A DNA stretch of 5,544 nt, from assembly GCA_937923365.1 (NCBI GenBank), contig CALAIJ010000223.1, positions 1 to 5,544 of the forward strand. The letters are read 5' to 3'. Numbering within the stretch: position 1 is the first letter of the stretch; each line of letters starts with the position of its first letter. A program made the translations under genes and the position numbers. The DNA comes from an uncultured Sulfitobacter sp. (GTDB taxonomy: Bacteria > Pseudomonadota > Alphaproteobacteria > Rhodobacterales > Rhodobacteraceae). The notes below the pieces were generated by a model. It was not told where the DNA came from. It saw only the letters and a list, made by a program, of their open reading frames with translations, and made no database searches. Shown here piece by piece: positions 1-5,544 of this stretch.

Positions 1-1454
1 GCCACCAGATGCAAGGCGGAGCCTTCGGCAGCAATGATCTGACGCGCGGCTTTATAGGTGGCGATCTGGTGGGTCAGGTCATGTTTCTCGGGGTGGTAGA
101 TGATGTAGCCTTGGTCGCTCAGGTGGGCCTCCAGCTCGGCCTCGCCGATCAGATTGCCGCGGCCCGCAGGCAGCCCGCTGCGGCTGATATAGAGCTTTTC
201 TGGGCCGTCAGGTTTGATCTGCTTTGCAAAGTTGAAAGCGACGGACTTGCGAAAGGCATCGGTGCCCTGGATCATCTGGCCAAGGCCAAAACCTTGTCCG
301 GGGACGATCAGGCGTTCCACCTCCATGGGGGCATCGGCGCATTCTACCTTGATGTCATGGCCCATGAGGGAGACAAACTGCTTTTGAAAATCAAGTACTT
401 CCGCGCCGTTTCGCGGGCGTTTCGGGATAAAGAGAATGCCGTCCACCTTGGTATCCAGCGCATCCAGAGCCCAAAGCCGCGAGGTGCTTTCCACGAGGAA
501 ATGCCCGAAGTGCATCCAAAGCACACCGCCCCAAAGCCAAGTACCTTTGCGTTTTTTGACAGGCCCTTCGGGCATGGCGGGGGCCACGGTCAACGCGCGG
601 CCATTGCGCCACAATGCGCCGGCATTGCAATGGCTGCCGGATGCGTAGAGCACGCCAGCTTCTTGCACAAAGCTTTGCTTGCCTTCGCTGGGGGGGACAA
701 TGATTGCGCGGTCGAGTGTTTCAATCTCGGTGGACCAGCCTTGCGTTGGGGCGGGCGGCTGCAATGTGGTATCGCAGGTGCAGGTCCAGACATGGCGCGT
801 GCTGTGCTCCGGCACTTTTTCAAAACCCGCCTTTTCAAGGATGGATTTGCATTCGCGCATGCCCTCTTTGCCATATGCGCCGGGGTGGAATTCGATCACG
901 ATAGACCGCACACCCTCAAGCGACGCGTGGCGCAGGAAATCCAGCTCCCCCCCTTCGATGTCCATCAGGATCACGTCGGGAACAAACTCTGCCCGCAAGG
1001 CATCATATGACGCTGTGGGCACCTCTACAGGTTTGGTGGCACGGGTGTCGCTATCGATCAGCGAAGAGCCAAGATAGGAATTGCGGATGTGGAACGTCAT
1101 CGACGTGGGCGCATTGGGCGCGCTGATCAGGACCTCGTTGCGCACTTCGATCCTGGTGCCAAGGCGGTTCAGTCTGTAAAGCGCCTGCACGTGTTCAATC
1201 AGGTTCGGATTGGCCTCGAAAGAGACCACTTTGCCCGTCTTGCCATTCTTGGCTGTGATGGCGCCGACCAGTCCCAGACCCGCGCCCATTTCCAGCACGT
1301 TATCGCCGGGGCGCACAACGCTGAGTGCCCCTGCGATCTCTTGCCCTTCATAGCGTGCAGCATTGATCCGCTCCGCCCGCTCGGGCGTCATCATCGGGCT
1401 GTCGGGTACTTTGACACCGTGGCATTCCGCCGCGACTTTGGTTTTGCTCGCCAT
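1..1454 (-). CDS. FkbM-type methyltransferase fused to GT61 (DUF563) glycosyltransferase, 3' end missing
   Basis: This is an open frame of 484 codons that runs off the left edge without a stop. The N-terminal half (about residues 30-235) reads as an FkbM SAM-dependent methyltransferase: SAM-binding motif [12 protein letters not shown] at 53-64, acidic strand SFEANPNL at 78-85, and the FkbM hallmark [15 protein letters not shown] at 160-174. The C-terminal part (from about 245) reads as a GT61/DUF563 glycosyltransferase: [16 protein letters not shown] at 316-331, [11 protein letters not shown] at 422-432, and a late [12 protein letters not shown]...[10 protein letters not shown] block at 462-484. 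That block lies near the end of the family domain, so perhaps 50-120 residues are missing. A Pro-rich linker and WTCTCD (223-228) join the halves. The ATG at 1454 follows GGAGA with an 8-base spacer. Neither a signal peptide nor a membrane segment is seen, so it should be cytosolic. FkbM enzymes usually O-methylate; transfer of a sugar and its methylation in capsule, LPS or exopolysaccharide is inferred. Substrates are unknown. Confidence 0.85.
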   Translation of the reverse strand, partial: MASKTKVAAECHGVKVPDSPMMTPERAERINAARYEGQEIAGALSVVRPGDNVLEMGAGLGLVGAITAKNGKTGKVVSFEANPNLIEHVQALYRLNRLGTRIEVRNEVLISAPNAPTSMTFHIRNSYLGSSLIDSDTRATKPVEVPTASYDALRAEFVPDVILMDIEGGELDFLRHASLEGVRSIVIEFHPGAYGKEGMRECKSILEKAGFEKVPEHSTRHVWTCTCDTTLQPPAPTQGWSTEIETLDRAIIVPPSEGKQSFVQEAGVLYASGSHCNAGALWRNGRALTVAPAMPEGPVKKRKGTWLWGGVLWMHFGHFLVESTSRLWALDALDTKVDGILFIPKRPRNGAEVLDFQKQFVSLMGHDIKVECADAPMEVERLIVPGQGFGLGQMIQGTDAFRKSVAFNFAKQIKPDGPEKLYISRSGLPAGRGNLIGEAELEAHLSDQGYIIYHPEKHDLTHQIATYKAARQIIAAEGSALHLV

Positions 1455-1458
1455 CGTG

Positions 1459-1481
1459 ATTGTCTCCGTTTTGGGGACAAT
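1459..1481. promoter_or_regulatory. Imperfect dyad covering the Shine-Dalgarno of the FkbM-GT61 gene
   Basis: ATTGTC (1459-1464) and GACAAT (1476-1481) are perfect inverted copies. After one T/G mismatch (1465/1475), CC (1466-1467) pairs with GG (1473-1474), leaving a 5-base loop. On the minus strand, which is the sense of the methyltransferase gene, the 3' arm contains the GGAGA ribosome binding site. The dyad can therefore be an mRNA hairpin hiding the Shine-Dalgarno sequence, or a DNA operator overlapping a possible -10 box. The symmetry is seen directly; its function is inferred. Confidence 0.45.
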
Positions 1482-1506
1482 ACCCGCAGAGAGGTTAACA
1501 GTCCAA
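1477..1506 (-). promoter_or_regulatory. Weak candidate sigma70-type promoter for the FkbM-GT61 gene
   Basis: On the minus strand, TTGGAC (1506-1501) is followed after 18 bases by TATTGT (1482-1477). The matches to TTGACA and TATAAT are 3/6 and 4/6. Transcription would start near 1470, giving a very short leader and placing the 1459-1481 dyad across the -10 box and start site. This is a weak prediction from consensus only. Confidence 0.2.
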
Positions 1507-1566
1507 GAGCGCAGGCCATTCGGCGGAATTTCGACACTTTGCGGGAGTCTTTGCTGCAACACTTGC

Positions 1567-1595
1567 TGGACGGGCAGGGCGCAAAGGTGCATAAC
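1567..1595 (+). promoter_or_regulatory. Weak candidate promoter for the NDUFA12-DUF2155 gene pair
   Basis: TGGACG (1567-1572) and CATAAC (1590-1595) are separated by 17 bases, each matching the sigma70 consensus at 4/6 positions. The predicted start near 1602 would leave a leader of about 20 bases before the GTG at 1624. Just upstream, TTGCTG is repeated at 1551-1556 and 1563-1568, a 12-bp spacing of unknown meaning. The rest of the 1455-1623 gap shows nothing further that I can name. Confidence 0.2.
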
Positions 1596-1623
1596 CGCCT
1601 CAAGCAGTATGGAAAGGCCGGAC

Positions 1624-2007
1624 GTGGGCATTCTCAACACGATTTTTCGCGCATTCACTTGGTGGGATGGTCAGACGCTGAACACGCAACTGTTCACTTG
1701 GCGTCGGGGCACAAAGGTTGGTGAAGACGATCAGGGCAACCTGTACTATCGCAACGCTGATAACTCCAAGCGCTGGGTCATCTTCAACGGTGACATGGAA
1801 GCAAGCCGCGTCAGCCCCGATTGGCACGGATGGCTGCACCACACGTGGGATGAGCCGCCCACAGACAAGCCACTGGTCAAGAAAGCGTGGGAGAAGCCCC
1901 ACATCGAGAACCTCACTGGTACGGCAATGGCCTATGCGCCCGCAGGCTCCATTCGGCAAGCCGCCCCCGCTGAACGTTCCGATTACGAGCCGTGGACGCC
2001 CGAGTAA
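1624..2007 (+). CDS. NDUFA12 (B17.2)-like accessory subunit of NADH:ubiquinone oxidoreductase
   Basis: This 127-residue protein belongs to the family of the mitochondrial complex I subunit NDUFA12. The family occurs in alphaproteobacteria, where the protein is a supernumerary subunit of complex I (reported for Paracoccus denitrificans). Visible hallmarks are [13 protein letters not shown] (10-22), [13 protein letters not shown] (31-43), the core [20 protein letters not shown] (50-69) followed by [10 protein letters not shown], and [14 protein letters not shown] (96-109), ending in YEPWTPE. There is no signal peptide, so it should act on the cytoplasmic side. I chose the GTG at 1624: AAGG sits 6 bases upstream, and the protein then begins MGILNTI, like relatives I recall. 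The in-frame ATG at 1609 would add five residues (MERPD) with a weak Shine-Dalgarno sequence. An open frame continues upstream to 1363 but overlaps the divergent methyltransferase and is not credible. The DUF2155 gene follows after 23 bp, probably in one transcript. Confidence 0.92.
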   Translation: MGILNTIFRAFTWWDGQTLNTQLFTWRRGTKVGEDDQGNLYYRNADNSKRWVIFNGDMEASRVSPDWHGWLHHTWDEPPTDKPLVKKAWEKPHIENLTGTAMAYAPAGSIRQAAPAERSDYEPWTPE

Positions 2008-2030
2008 CGCGTATTTTTCAGGGGCCGCTT

Positions 2031-2381
2031 ATGTGGAAGTATCTGATCCTGTTCGCTGTTCTTGCAGGCACGGCGCAAGCACAATCTGTCACAAGTGCGG
2101 CAGGTGGCGTGTTGCGTGCGCTGGACAAGACATCTGGTCAGACCACAGACATCGAGATTTCAACGGGCAGTATGGCACGTTTGGGCAACCTTGAGATTGT
2201 TCTGAACGATTGCCGCTATCCCGCTGGTAACCCGTCGGGCAACGCCTATGCCGCCCTTGAAGTCTCGGAAAAAGGTCGCGAAGGCACTGTCTTTTCGGGT
2301 TGGATGATTGCTTCGGCGCCCGCGCTGTCGGCGATGGAGCATTCGCGCTACGACGTCTGGATTATTCGCTGCACAACCTGA
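2031..2381 (+). CDS. DUF2155 domain protein, secreted or periplasmic, function unknown
   Basis: The product has 116 residues. Residues 1-17 form a short Sec signal peptide: MWK, a hydrophobic core YLILFAVLAG, and a cleavage site AQA|QS. The mature part matches DUF2155 as I know it: VLRALDKTSGQ (27-37), LGNLEIVLNDCRYP (51-64), FSGWMIASAPALSAMEHSRY (88-107) and a terminal DVWIIRC. Its two mature cysteines, C61 and C114, lie in conserved segments and could form a disulfide in the periplasm (inference). The ATG at 2031 follows AGGGG with a 6-base spacer. The frame is open back to 1992, but an earlier start would spoil the signal peptide. It lies 23 bp behind the NDUFA12 gene, and its last 34 bp overlap the end of aat on the other strand. 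The function of the family is not known to me. Confidence 0.88.
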   Translation: MWKYLILFAVLAGTAQAQSVTSAAGGVLRALDKTSGQTTDIEISTGSMARLGNLEIVLNDCRYPAGNPSGNAYAALEVSEKGREGTVFSGWMIASAPALSAMEHSRYDVWIIRCTT

Positions 2382-2983
2382 TCTATTGCGGGTGGCGGGC
2401 GTGATGCAAATGTCGCCGTGCGGGCCAGCGCATGGTCCAGTTGACCGTGGTAGGCGGTGCGGGTGATTTCCTGCCCGCCAAGTGAGGCCAGATGCTCCGT
2501 CAGGAACTGGGTATCAAATAGTGTGAACCCCGCGGTGTTCAGATGATCGACCAGCACCGCCAGGGCCATCTTTGACGCGTTCGTCCGGCGCGAGAACATG
2601 CTTTCGCCAAAGAAAGCTGAGCCAAGCGTGACGCCGTAAACGCCGCCTACCAGAAGATCACCCTCGTAGATCTCCAGCGAATGGGCGTGGCCGCGATCGT
2701 GCAGCACATTGTAAAGGCTGGATATTTCAGCGTTGATCCAGGTGTCTACGCGGTCAGCACAAGCTTCTACCACACCGGCGAAATCACGGTTGATCGCTGT
2801 GGTGAAAGCGGTCTGGCGCATGGCACGGCGCAAGGACCGCGAAGCGTGAAAGCCCTTCAAAGGCATCACACCACGGCGACGGGGATCGACCCAGAAAATC
2901 TCTGTGTCGTGGCGATTTTCCGCCATGGGAAAGATGCCGATGGAGTAGCCGTGCAGCAAAATCTCCGGCGTTAGATCGGCCAT
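2348..2983 (-). CDS. aat: Leucyl/phenylalanyl-tRNA-protein transferase
   Basis: Aat (EC 2.3.2.6) transfers Leu or Phe from aminoacyl-tRNA to the N-terminal Arg or Lys of proteins in the cytosol, marking them for ClpS/ClpAP degradation (N-end rule). The 211 residues carry the family blocks: LLHGYSIGIFPMAE (9-22), WVDPRRRGVMPL (31-42), FHASRSLRR (45-53), AHSLEIY (100-106), GGVYGVTLGSAFFGESMFS (113-131) and FDTQFLTEHLASLGG (156-170). E127 and Q159 are spaced like the catalytic E156 and Q188 of the E. coli enzyme (both 32 apart). The length is typical of the shorter alphaproteobacterial form. The ATG lies 6 bp after the accC stop, and I see no good Shine-Dalgarno sequence, so translation may be coupled to accC. 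It is the last gene of the accB-accC-aat operon, and its IIQTS tail overlaps the DUF2155 gene. Confidence 0.96.
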   Translation of the reverse strand: MADLTPEILLHGYSIGIFPMAENRHDTEIFWVDPRRRGVMPLKGFHASRSLRRAMRQTAFTTAINRDFAGVVEACADRVDTWINAEISSLYNVLHDRGHAHSLEIYEGDLLVGGVYGVTLGSAFFGESMFSRRTNASKMALAVLVDHLNTAGFTLFDTQFLTEHLASLGGQEITRTAYHGQLDHALARTATFASRPPPAIDQVVQRIIQTS

Positions 2984-2989
2984 CGCGGA

Positions 2990-4342
2990 TCAGGCATCGC
3001 CCATGTTGGTTTCCAGCCAGTGCTCCAGCCAGTGAATGTTGTAGTCCCCGGTCTGGACGGCTTCTTCGGCCAGAAGCGCGTGGAACAGCGGCACGGTCGT
3101 GTCGATTCCGTCGATGATTAGCTCGCCCAAGGCGCGGCCCAGACGGGCCAAAGCTTCGGGGCGGTCACGCCCATGCACGATCAACTTGCCAATCAGGCTG
3201 TCGTAGTAGGGCGGGATCGAATAACCGTCATAGAGCGCTGAATCCATCCGCACGCCAAGCCCGCCCGGCGCGTGGTATTGGCTGATCCGCCCGGGTGAGG
3301 GGCGGAAGTTCGGCAGTTTTTCTGCGTTCAGACGCACTTCGATCGCATGGCCGTTGATCTTGAGGTTCTCTTGGGTGAACTCCATCGGCAGGCCAGCGGC
3401 CACACGGATTTGCTCGCGCACGAGGTCCACGTCAAAGATACCTTCAGTGACAGGGTGCTCCACCTGCAGGCGGGTGTTCATTTCGATGAAAAAGAACTCG
3501 CCGTTCTCATAAAGGAATTCGATTGTGCCCGCACCGATGTAGTTGATATCGGCCATGGCATCGGCACAAACCTTGCCGATGCGCGCGCGTTCTTCTTCGC
3601 TGATGGCAGGGCCGGGGGCTTCTTCGAAGACCTTTTGGTGGCGACGCTGAAGCGAGCAGTCGCGTTCCCCCAGATGCACGGCGCGGCCTTTGCCATCGCC
3701 AAAGACCTGAATCTCGATGTGGCGCGGCGTTGTCAGGTATTTTTCAATGTAGACTTCGTCGTTGCCGAAGTTGGATTTGCCTTCTGCGCGGGCGGTCATA
3801 AAGGCTTTCTCCATATCATCCGCAGAGGTGGCCACTTTCATGCCCTTGCCGCCGCCACCTGCCGTGGCTTTGATGATGACCGGATAGCCGATTTCGGCGC
3901 CAAGTTTCTTGGCGTCCGCAATGGAGTCCACACCGCCCTCAGAGCCGGGCACGCAGGGCACCCCCAGTTTTTTCATCGTTTCCTTGGCGGTGATCTTGTC
4001 ACCCATGACGCGGATATGCTCGGCCGTGGGTCCGATAAAGGTCAGGCCGTGATCCTGGATGATCTGCACGAAATTGGCGTTCTCGGACAGGAAGCCGTAG
4101 CCGGGGTGGATGGCCTCGGCGCCTGTAATCTCGCAAGCCGCGATGATTGCTGGGATCGACAGGTAAGAGTCCGTCGCAGAGGGTGGTCCAATGCAGACAC
4201 TTTCGTCGGCCATGCGCACATGCATCGCGTCACTGTCGGCAGTCGAATGTACAGCGACAGAGCCGATGCCCATTTCACGGGCCGCACGGATCACACGCAG
4301 GGCAATCTCTCCGCGGTTGGCAACAAGGATTTTGTTGAACAT
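2990..4342 (-). CDS. accC: Acetyl-CoA carboxylase, biotin carboxylase subunit
   Basis: AccC (EC 6.3.4.14) carboxylates the biotin on AccB using ATP and bicarbonate, the first half-reaction of acetyl-CoA carboxylase in fatty acid synthesis. At 450 residues it has the normal length. The N-terminal domain begins [17 protein letters not shown]. The ATP-grasp domain has K116, K158, the glycine loop GGGGKGMK (162-169) and H208, then [19 protein letters not shown] (228-246) with K237. E275 and E287, and R291 and E295 in [10 protein letters not shown], follow, with R337 in EVRLNAE. All match the E. coli active-site residues with an offset of one or none. The ATG at 4342 has AAGGG 7 bases upstream, overlapping the TAA stop of accB. 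An in-frame TTG at 4360 would lengthen it by six residues but has no merit. It is the middle gene of the operon, 10 bp after accB and 6 bp before aat. Confidence 0.98.
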   Translation of the reverse strand: MFNKILVANRGEIALRVIRAAREMGIGSVAVHSTADSDAMHVRMADESVCIGPPSATDSYLSIPAIIAACEITGAEAIHPGYGFLSENANFVQIIQDHGLTFIGPTAEHIRVMGDKITAKETMKKLGVPCVPGSEGGVDSIADAKKLGAEIGYPVIIKATAGGGGKGMKVATSADDMEKAFMTARAEGKSNFGNDEVYIEKYLTTPRHIEIQVFGDGKGRAVHLGERDCSLQRRHQKVFEEAPGPAISEEERARIGKVCADAMADINYIGAGTIEFLYENGEFFFIEMNTRLQVEHPVTEGIFDVDLVREQIRVAAGLPMEFTQENLKINGHAIEVRLNAEKLPNFRPSPGRISQYHAPGGLGVRMDSALYDGYSIPPYYDSLIGKLIVHGRDRPEALARLGRALGELIIDGIDTTVPLFHALLAEEAVQTGDYNIHWLEHWLETNMGDA

Positions 4343-4355
4343 TGTCAGACCCTTA
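4343..4355 (-). promoter_or_regulatory. accC ribosome binding site overlapping the accB stop codon
   Basis: Read on the minus strand, the accB stop TAA (4355-4353) runs into AAGGG (4354-4350), 7 bases before the accC ATG. A ribosome finishing accB therefore ends on the accC Shine-Dalgarno sequence. This decides the accC start at 4342 and suggests coupled synthesis of the two partner subunits. Confidence 0.65.
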
Positions 4356-4856
4356 TTCAAGGATCACAAGGGGGGCGCCGAATTCGACGGCGTCGCCGTC
4401 ACCCACCAGGATGCGCTTGACTGTGCCGGATTTCGGGGCGGGAATATGGTTCATGGTCTTCATCGCCTCGACAATAAGCAATGTATCGCCTTCGTTGATT
4501 GTCGCACCAACCGTGATGAACGCAGGCGCACCGGGTTCGGCCTGCATGTAGATCGTGCCAACCATGGGCGAGGTCACAGCCCCGGGATGCGACGCCGGAT
4601 CAGCTTCTGCATCGGCGGCAGGGGCCGCAGCGGGTGCACTTGCGGGGGCTGCCACCGGGGCTGCAGCAGCGGCCATTTGCATGGGCTGGGCCTGCGCCAT
4701 CACCTGCTGCGGAGGTTTGCGGCTGACACGCACGTTCAGGCTGTCGTCTTCGGCATAGTCCCGCTTGACCTGCAGCTCAGTCAGGTCGTTCTCGTTCAGC
4801 AGTTCCGCCAGTGCTTTGATAAAGGCGACGTCTGTTTCATGGGTGCTTTTGGTCAT
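4353..4856 (-). CDS. accB: Acetyl-CoA carboxylase biotin carboxyl carrier protein
   Basis: AccB (BCCP) carries the biotin that AccC carboxylates and the AccAD carboxyltransferase unloads onto acetyl-CoA. The 167 residues split into three parts. An N-terminal helical region (1-45, [20 protein letters not shown]) is followed by a flexible Ala/Pro/Met/Gln-rich linker (about 50-92). The C-terminal biotinyl domain spans about 93-167. The biotin attachment motif EAMKTMN (130-136) puts the modified lysine at K133. The BCCP thumb segment is present between [10 protein letters not shown] (95-104) and AFITVG (112-117), which separates AccB from lipoyl domains and from most other biotin carriers. The ATG at 4856 has GAGGA four bases upstream. 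It is the first gene of the accB-accC-aat operon and is divergent from the acyl-CoA synthetase gene. No aroQ lies upstream, although that gene precedes accB in many other proteobacteria. Confidence 0.97.
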   Translation of the reverse strand: MTKSTHETDVAFIKALAELLNENDLTELQVKRDYAEDDSLNVRVSRKPPQQVMAQAQPMQMAAAAAPVAAPASAPAAAPAADAEADPASHPGAVTSPMVGTIYMQAEPGAPAFITVGATINEGDTLLIVEAMKTMNHIPAPKSGTVKRILVGDGDAVEFGAPLVILE

Positions 4857-4910
4857 ATTTTCCTCGATATTTCACGCGACTGGCGCATTCGGGGGCCTTT
4901 GTTTCGCTCG

Positions 4911-4939
4911 CTTATATGCCAAGGGTTGACGTATGGAAA
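4911..4939 (-). promoter_or_regulatory. Candidate promoter of the accB-accC-aat operon
   Basis: On the minus strand, TTTCCA (4939-4934; 4/6 to TTGACA) is followed after 17 bases by TATAAG (4916-4911; 5/6 to TATAAT). Transcription would start near 4905, giving a leader of about 50 bases before accB. The candidate -10 abuts the left arm of an inverted repeat (4917-4925), and the -35 lies between the two arms. It is predicted from consensus only. Confidence 0.35.
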
Positions 4940-4972
4940 GGTGACAGTTGAACCTCGGCTCCCCCCTTGGCA
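4917..4972. repeat. 9-bp perfect inverted repeat with widely spaced arms in the divergent promoter region
   Basis: TGCCAAGGG (4917-4925) and CCCTTGGCA (4964-4972) are exact inverted copies separated by 38 bp. They flank the candidate accB -35 box and a TTGACG (4926-4931) on the plus strand, which has only poor -10 matches downstream. The arms could be two half-sites for a looping or tetrameric regulator shared by accB and the ligase gene. The symmetry is seen directly; the role is inferred. Confidence 0.5.
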
Positions 4973-4986
4973 CTGTGCAGGGAACC

Positions 4987-4992
4987 GGAGGG
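4987..4992 (+). promoter_or_regulatory. Strong ribosome binding site of the acyl-CoA synthetase gene
   Basis: GGAGGG lies 5 bases before the ATG at 4998, the best Shine-Dalgarno sequence in the window. It settles the start of the plus-strand ligase gene. Confidence 0.75.
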
Positions 4993-4997
4993 ACAAG

Positions 4998-5544
4998 ATG
5001 AACCTAAGCGATTGGTTGGTGCGGCGGGCGTGTGCGACGCCGACGTCGCCGGCTTTGTATCATGGCCGCGAGATGGTTGCCGATTATGCGACATTCCATG
5101 GGGATGCGGCGCGCATTGCCGGTTGGCTGCAAGCGCAGGGCGTGAAGCCCGGCGACCGTATCGCCATTTTCATGAAAAATGTGCCCGAGTATCTGGTGGT
5201 GTTCTACGCTGTCTGGATGGCGGGCGGGGTGATCGTGCCGATCAACGCCAAGCTGCACGGCAAGGAGGCGGCCTATATTCTTGAAAATGCGGGCGTCGAG
5301 CTGGTTTTCGCCTCTGAAGGATTGGACGCTGATCTGGCGTCTGCCGGGGTATCGTGCAAGGTGATGACAACGCCCGGAGCTGCCTTTGCGCAGGCGCTCG
5401 GAACGGCCCCCATCGACAGCATCGTGCACCGTGCACCTGATGATCTGGCGTGGCTCTTTTATACCTCCGGCACCACAGGCAAGCCCAAGGGAGTGATGAT
5501 CACCCACAACATGCTGTTGTCCATGTCGCTGTGCTACGAGGCGG
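4998..5544 (+). CDS. AMP-forming acyl-CoA synthetase/ligase, N-terminal part
   Basis: The first 182 codons of an adenylate-forming enzyme of the acyl-CoA synthetase superfamily (ANL) are present. Such enzymes join an acid to CoA through an acyl-AMP intermediate in the cytosol. Visible features are the N-terminal block AGWLQAQGVKPGDRIAIFMK (41-60), YAVWMAGGVIVPINAKL (70-86), and the ATP-binding P-loop YTSGTTGKPKGVMITH (155-170). The P-loop comes early because the N-terminal region is compact. The family is usually about 500-550 residues, so roughly two thirds is missing, including the acid-binding pocket and the C-terminal catalytic lysine. The substrate therefore cannot be named: fatty, aromatic and short-chain acids are all possible. 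The ATG follows GGAGGG. The gene is divergent from accB across 141 bp. Confidence 0.93.
   Translation, partial: MNLSDWLVRRACATPTSPALYHGREMVADYATFHGDAARIAGWLQAQGVKPGDRIAIFMKNVPEYLVVFYAVWMAGGVIVPINAKLHGKEAAYILENAGVELVFASEGLDADLASAGVSCKVMTTPGAAFAQALGTAPIDSIVHRAPDDLAWLFYTSGTTGKPKGVMITHNMLLSMSLCYEA

Noticed and set aside
9..1010. Long plus-strand open frame of 333 codons at the left end
   Set aside because: It lies wholly antisense to the FkbM-GT61 gene, whose minus-strand frame shows clear family motifs. The plus-strand translation has no recognisable domain and looks like the mirror of GC-rich codons.
1491..1500. GTTAAC as a CtrA cell-cycle regulator site
   Set aside because: On the minus strand only a partial TTAACC half-site exists, with no second TTAA at seven bases, so it is not a supported CtrA box.
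1089..1724. Plus-strand open frames at 1089-1724 and the upstream part of 1363-2007
   Set aside because: These overlap the start of the divergent methyltransferase gene. Only the part from 1624 onward matches NDUFA12.
2340..2420. Intrinsic terminators for the convergent aat and DUF2155 transcripts
   Set aside because: I found no GC-rich hairpin followed by a T-run on either strand around the overlap.
3347..4420. Plus-strand open frame of 357 codons opposite accC
   Set aside because: It is antisense to accC, which has every active-site residue. The His/Ala/Gly/Asp-rich translation is typical of an antisense shadow, and no ribosome binding site supports it.
4602..4700. GCC/GCA-rich repeat tract as a possible tandem repeat element
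   Set aside because: It encodes the Ala/Pro-rich flexible linker of AccB, which is normal for biotin carboxyl carrier proteins.
4912..4917. TTATAT upstream of accB as half of a BioR-type biotin repressor box (TTATMKATAA)
   Set aside because: Only the first half fits; the following bases (GCCA) break the palindrome, so I do not call a biotin-responsive operator.
4967..4985. TTGGCAC near 4967-4973 as a sigma54 promoter
   Set aside because: The -24-like element TGGCAC is present, but the expected TTGC-type -12 element is not found at the right distance.
5004..5507. Minus-strand open frame of 167 codons under the acyl-CoA ligase
   Set aside because: The plus strand encodes an unmistakable adenylation P-loop here. 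The minus-strand product has no recognisable features.

Overview
The window looks like a chromosomal segment of a marine alphaproteobacterium of the Rhodobacterales (Roseobacter group). The reasons are the gene set and order (accB-accC-aat beside a DUF2155 gene and an NDUFA12-type complex I gene), the fairly high GC content, and the wording of the conserved motifs. This placement is my inference from sequence; no search was run.

Layout from left to right. (1) Positions 1-1454, minus strand: a large gene cut by the left edge, encoding an FkbM-type methyltransferase domain fused to a GT61 (DUF563) glycosyltransferase domain. It probably builds and methylates a surface glycan. (2) Positions 1455-1623: a divergent intergenic region with a dyad that covers the Shine-Dalgarno sequence of the methyltransferase gene. 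(3) Positions 1624-2007 and 2031-2381, plus strand: an NDUFA12-like accessory subunit of respiratory complex I, then a small secreted DUF2155 protein. (4) Positions 4856 down to 2348, minus strand: a tight operon accB (biotin carboxyl carrier protein), accC (biotin carboxylase) and aat (leucyl/phenylalanyl-tRNA-protein transferase). Its last gene overlaps the DUF2155 gene tail to tail by 34 bp. (5) Positions 4857-4997: a divergent promoter region carrying a 9-bp inverted repeat with widely spaced arms. (6) Positions 4998-5544, plus strand: the first 182 codons of an AMP-forming acyl-CoA synthetase/ligase, cut by the right edge.

How they work together. AccB and AccC form the biotin carboxylase half of acetyl-CoA carboxylase, the committed step of fatty acid synthesis; the carboxyltransferase genes accA and accD are not here. 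The divergent ligase activates an acyl or other organic acid to its CoA ester, so the shared promoter region sits between a lipid-synthesis operon and an acid-activation gene. Aat belongs to the N-end rule protein degradation pathway. NDUFA12 acts in respiration, and the role of DUF2155 is unknown. Most of the window is ordinary housekeeping sequence. The least ordinary items are the methyltransferase-glycosyltransferase fusion, the two intergenic dyads and the convergent coding overlap. I see no mobile element, CRISPR array, tRNA or rRNA, and no convincing intrinsic terminator.
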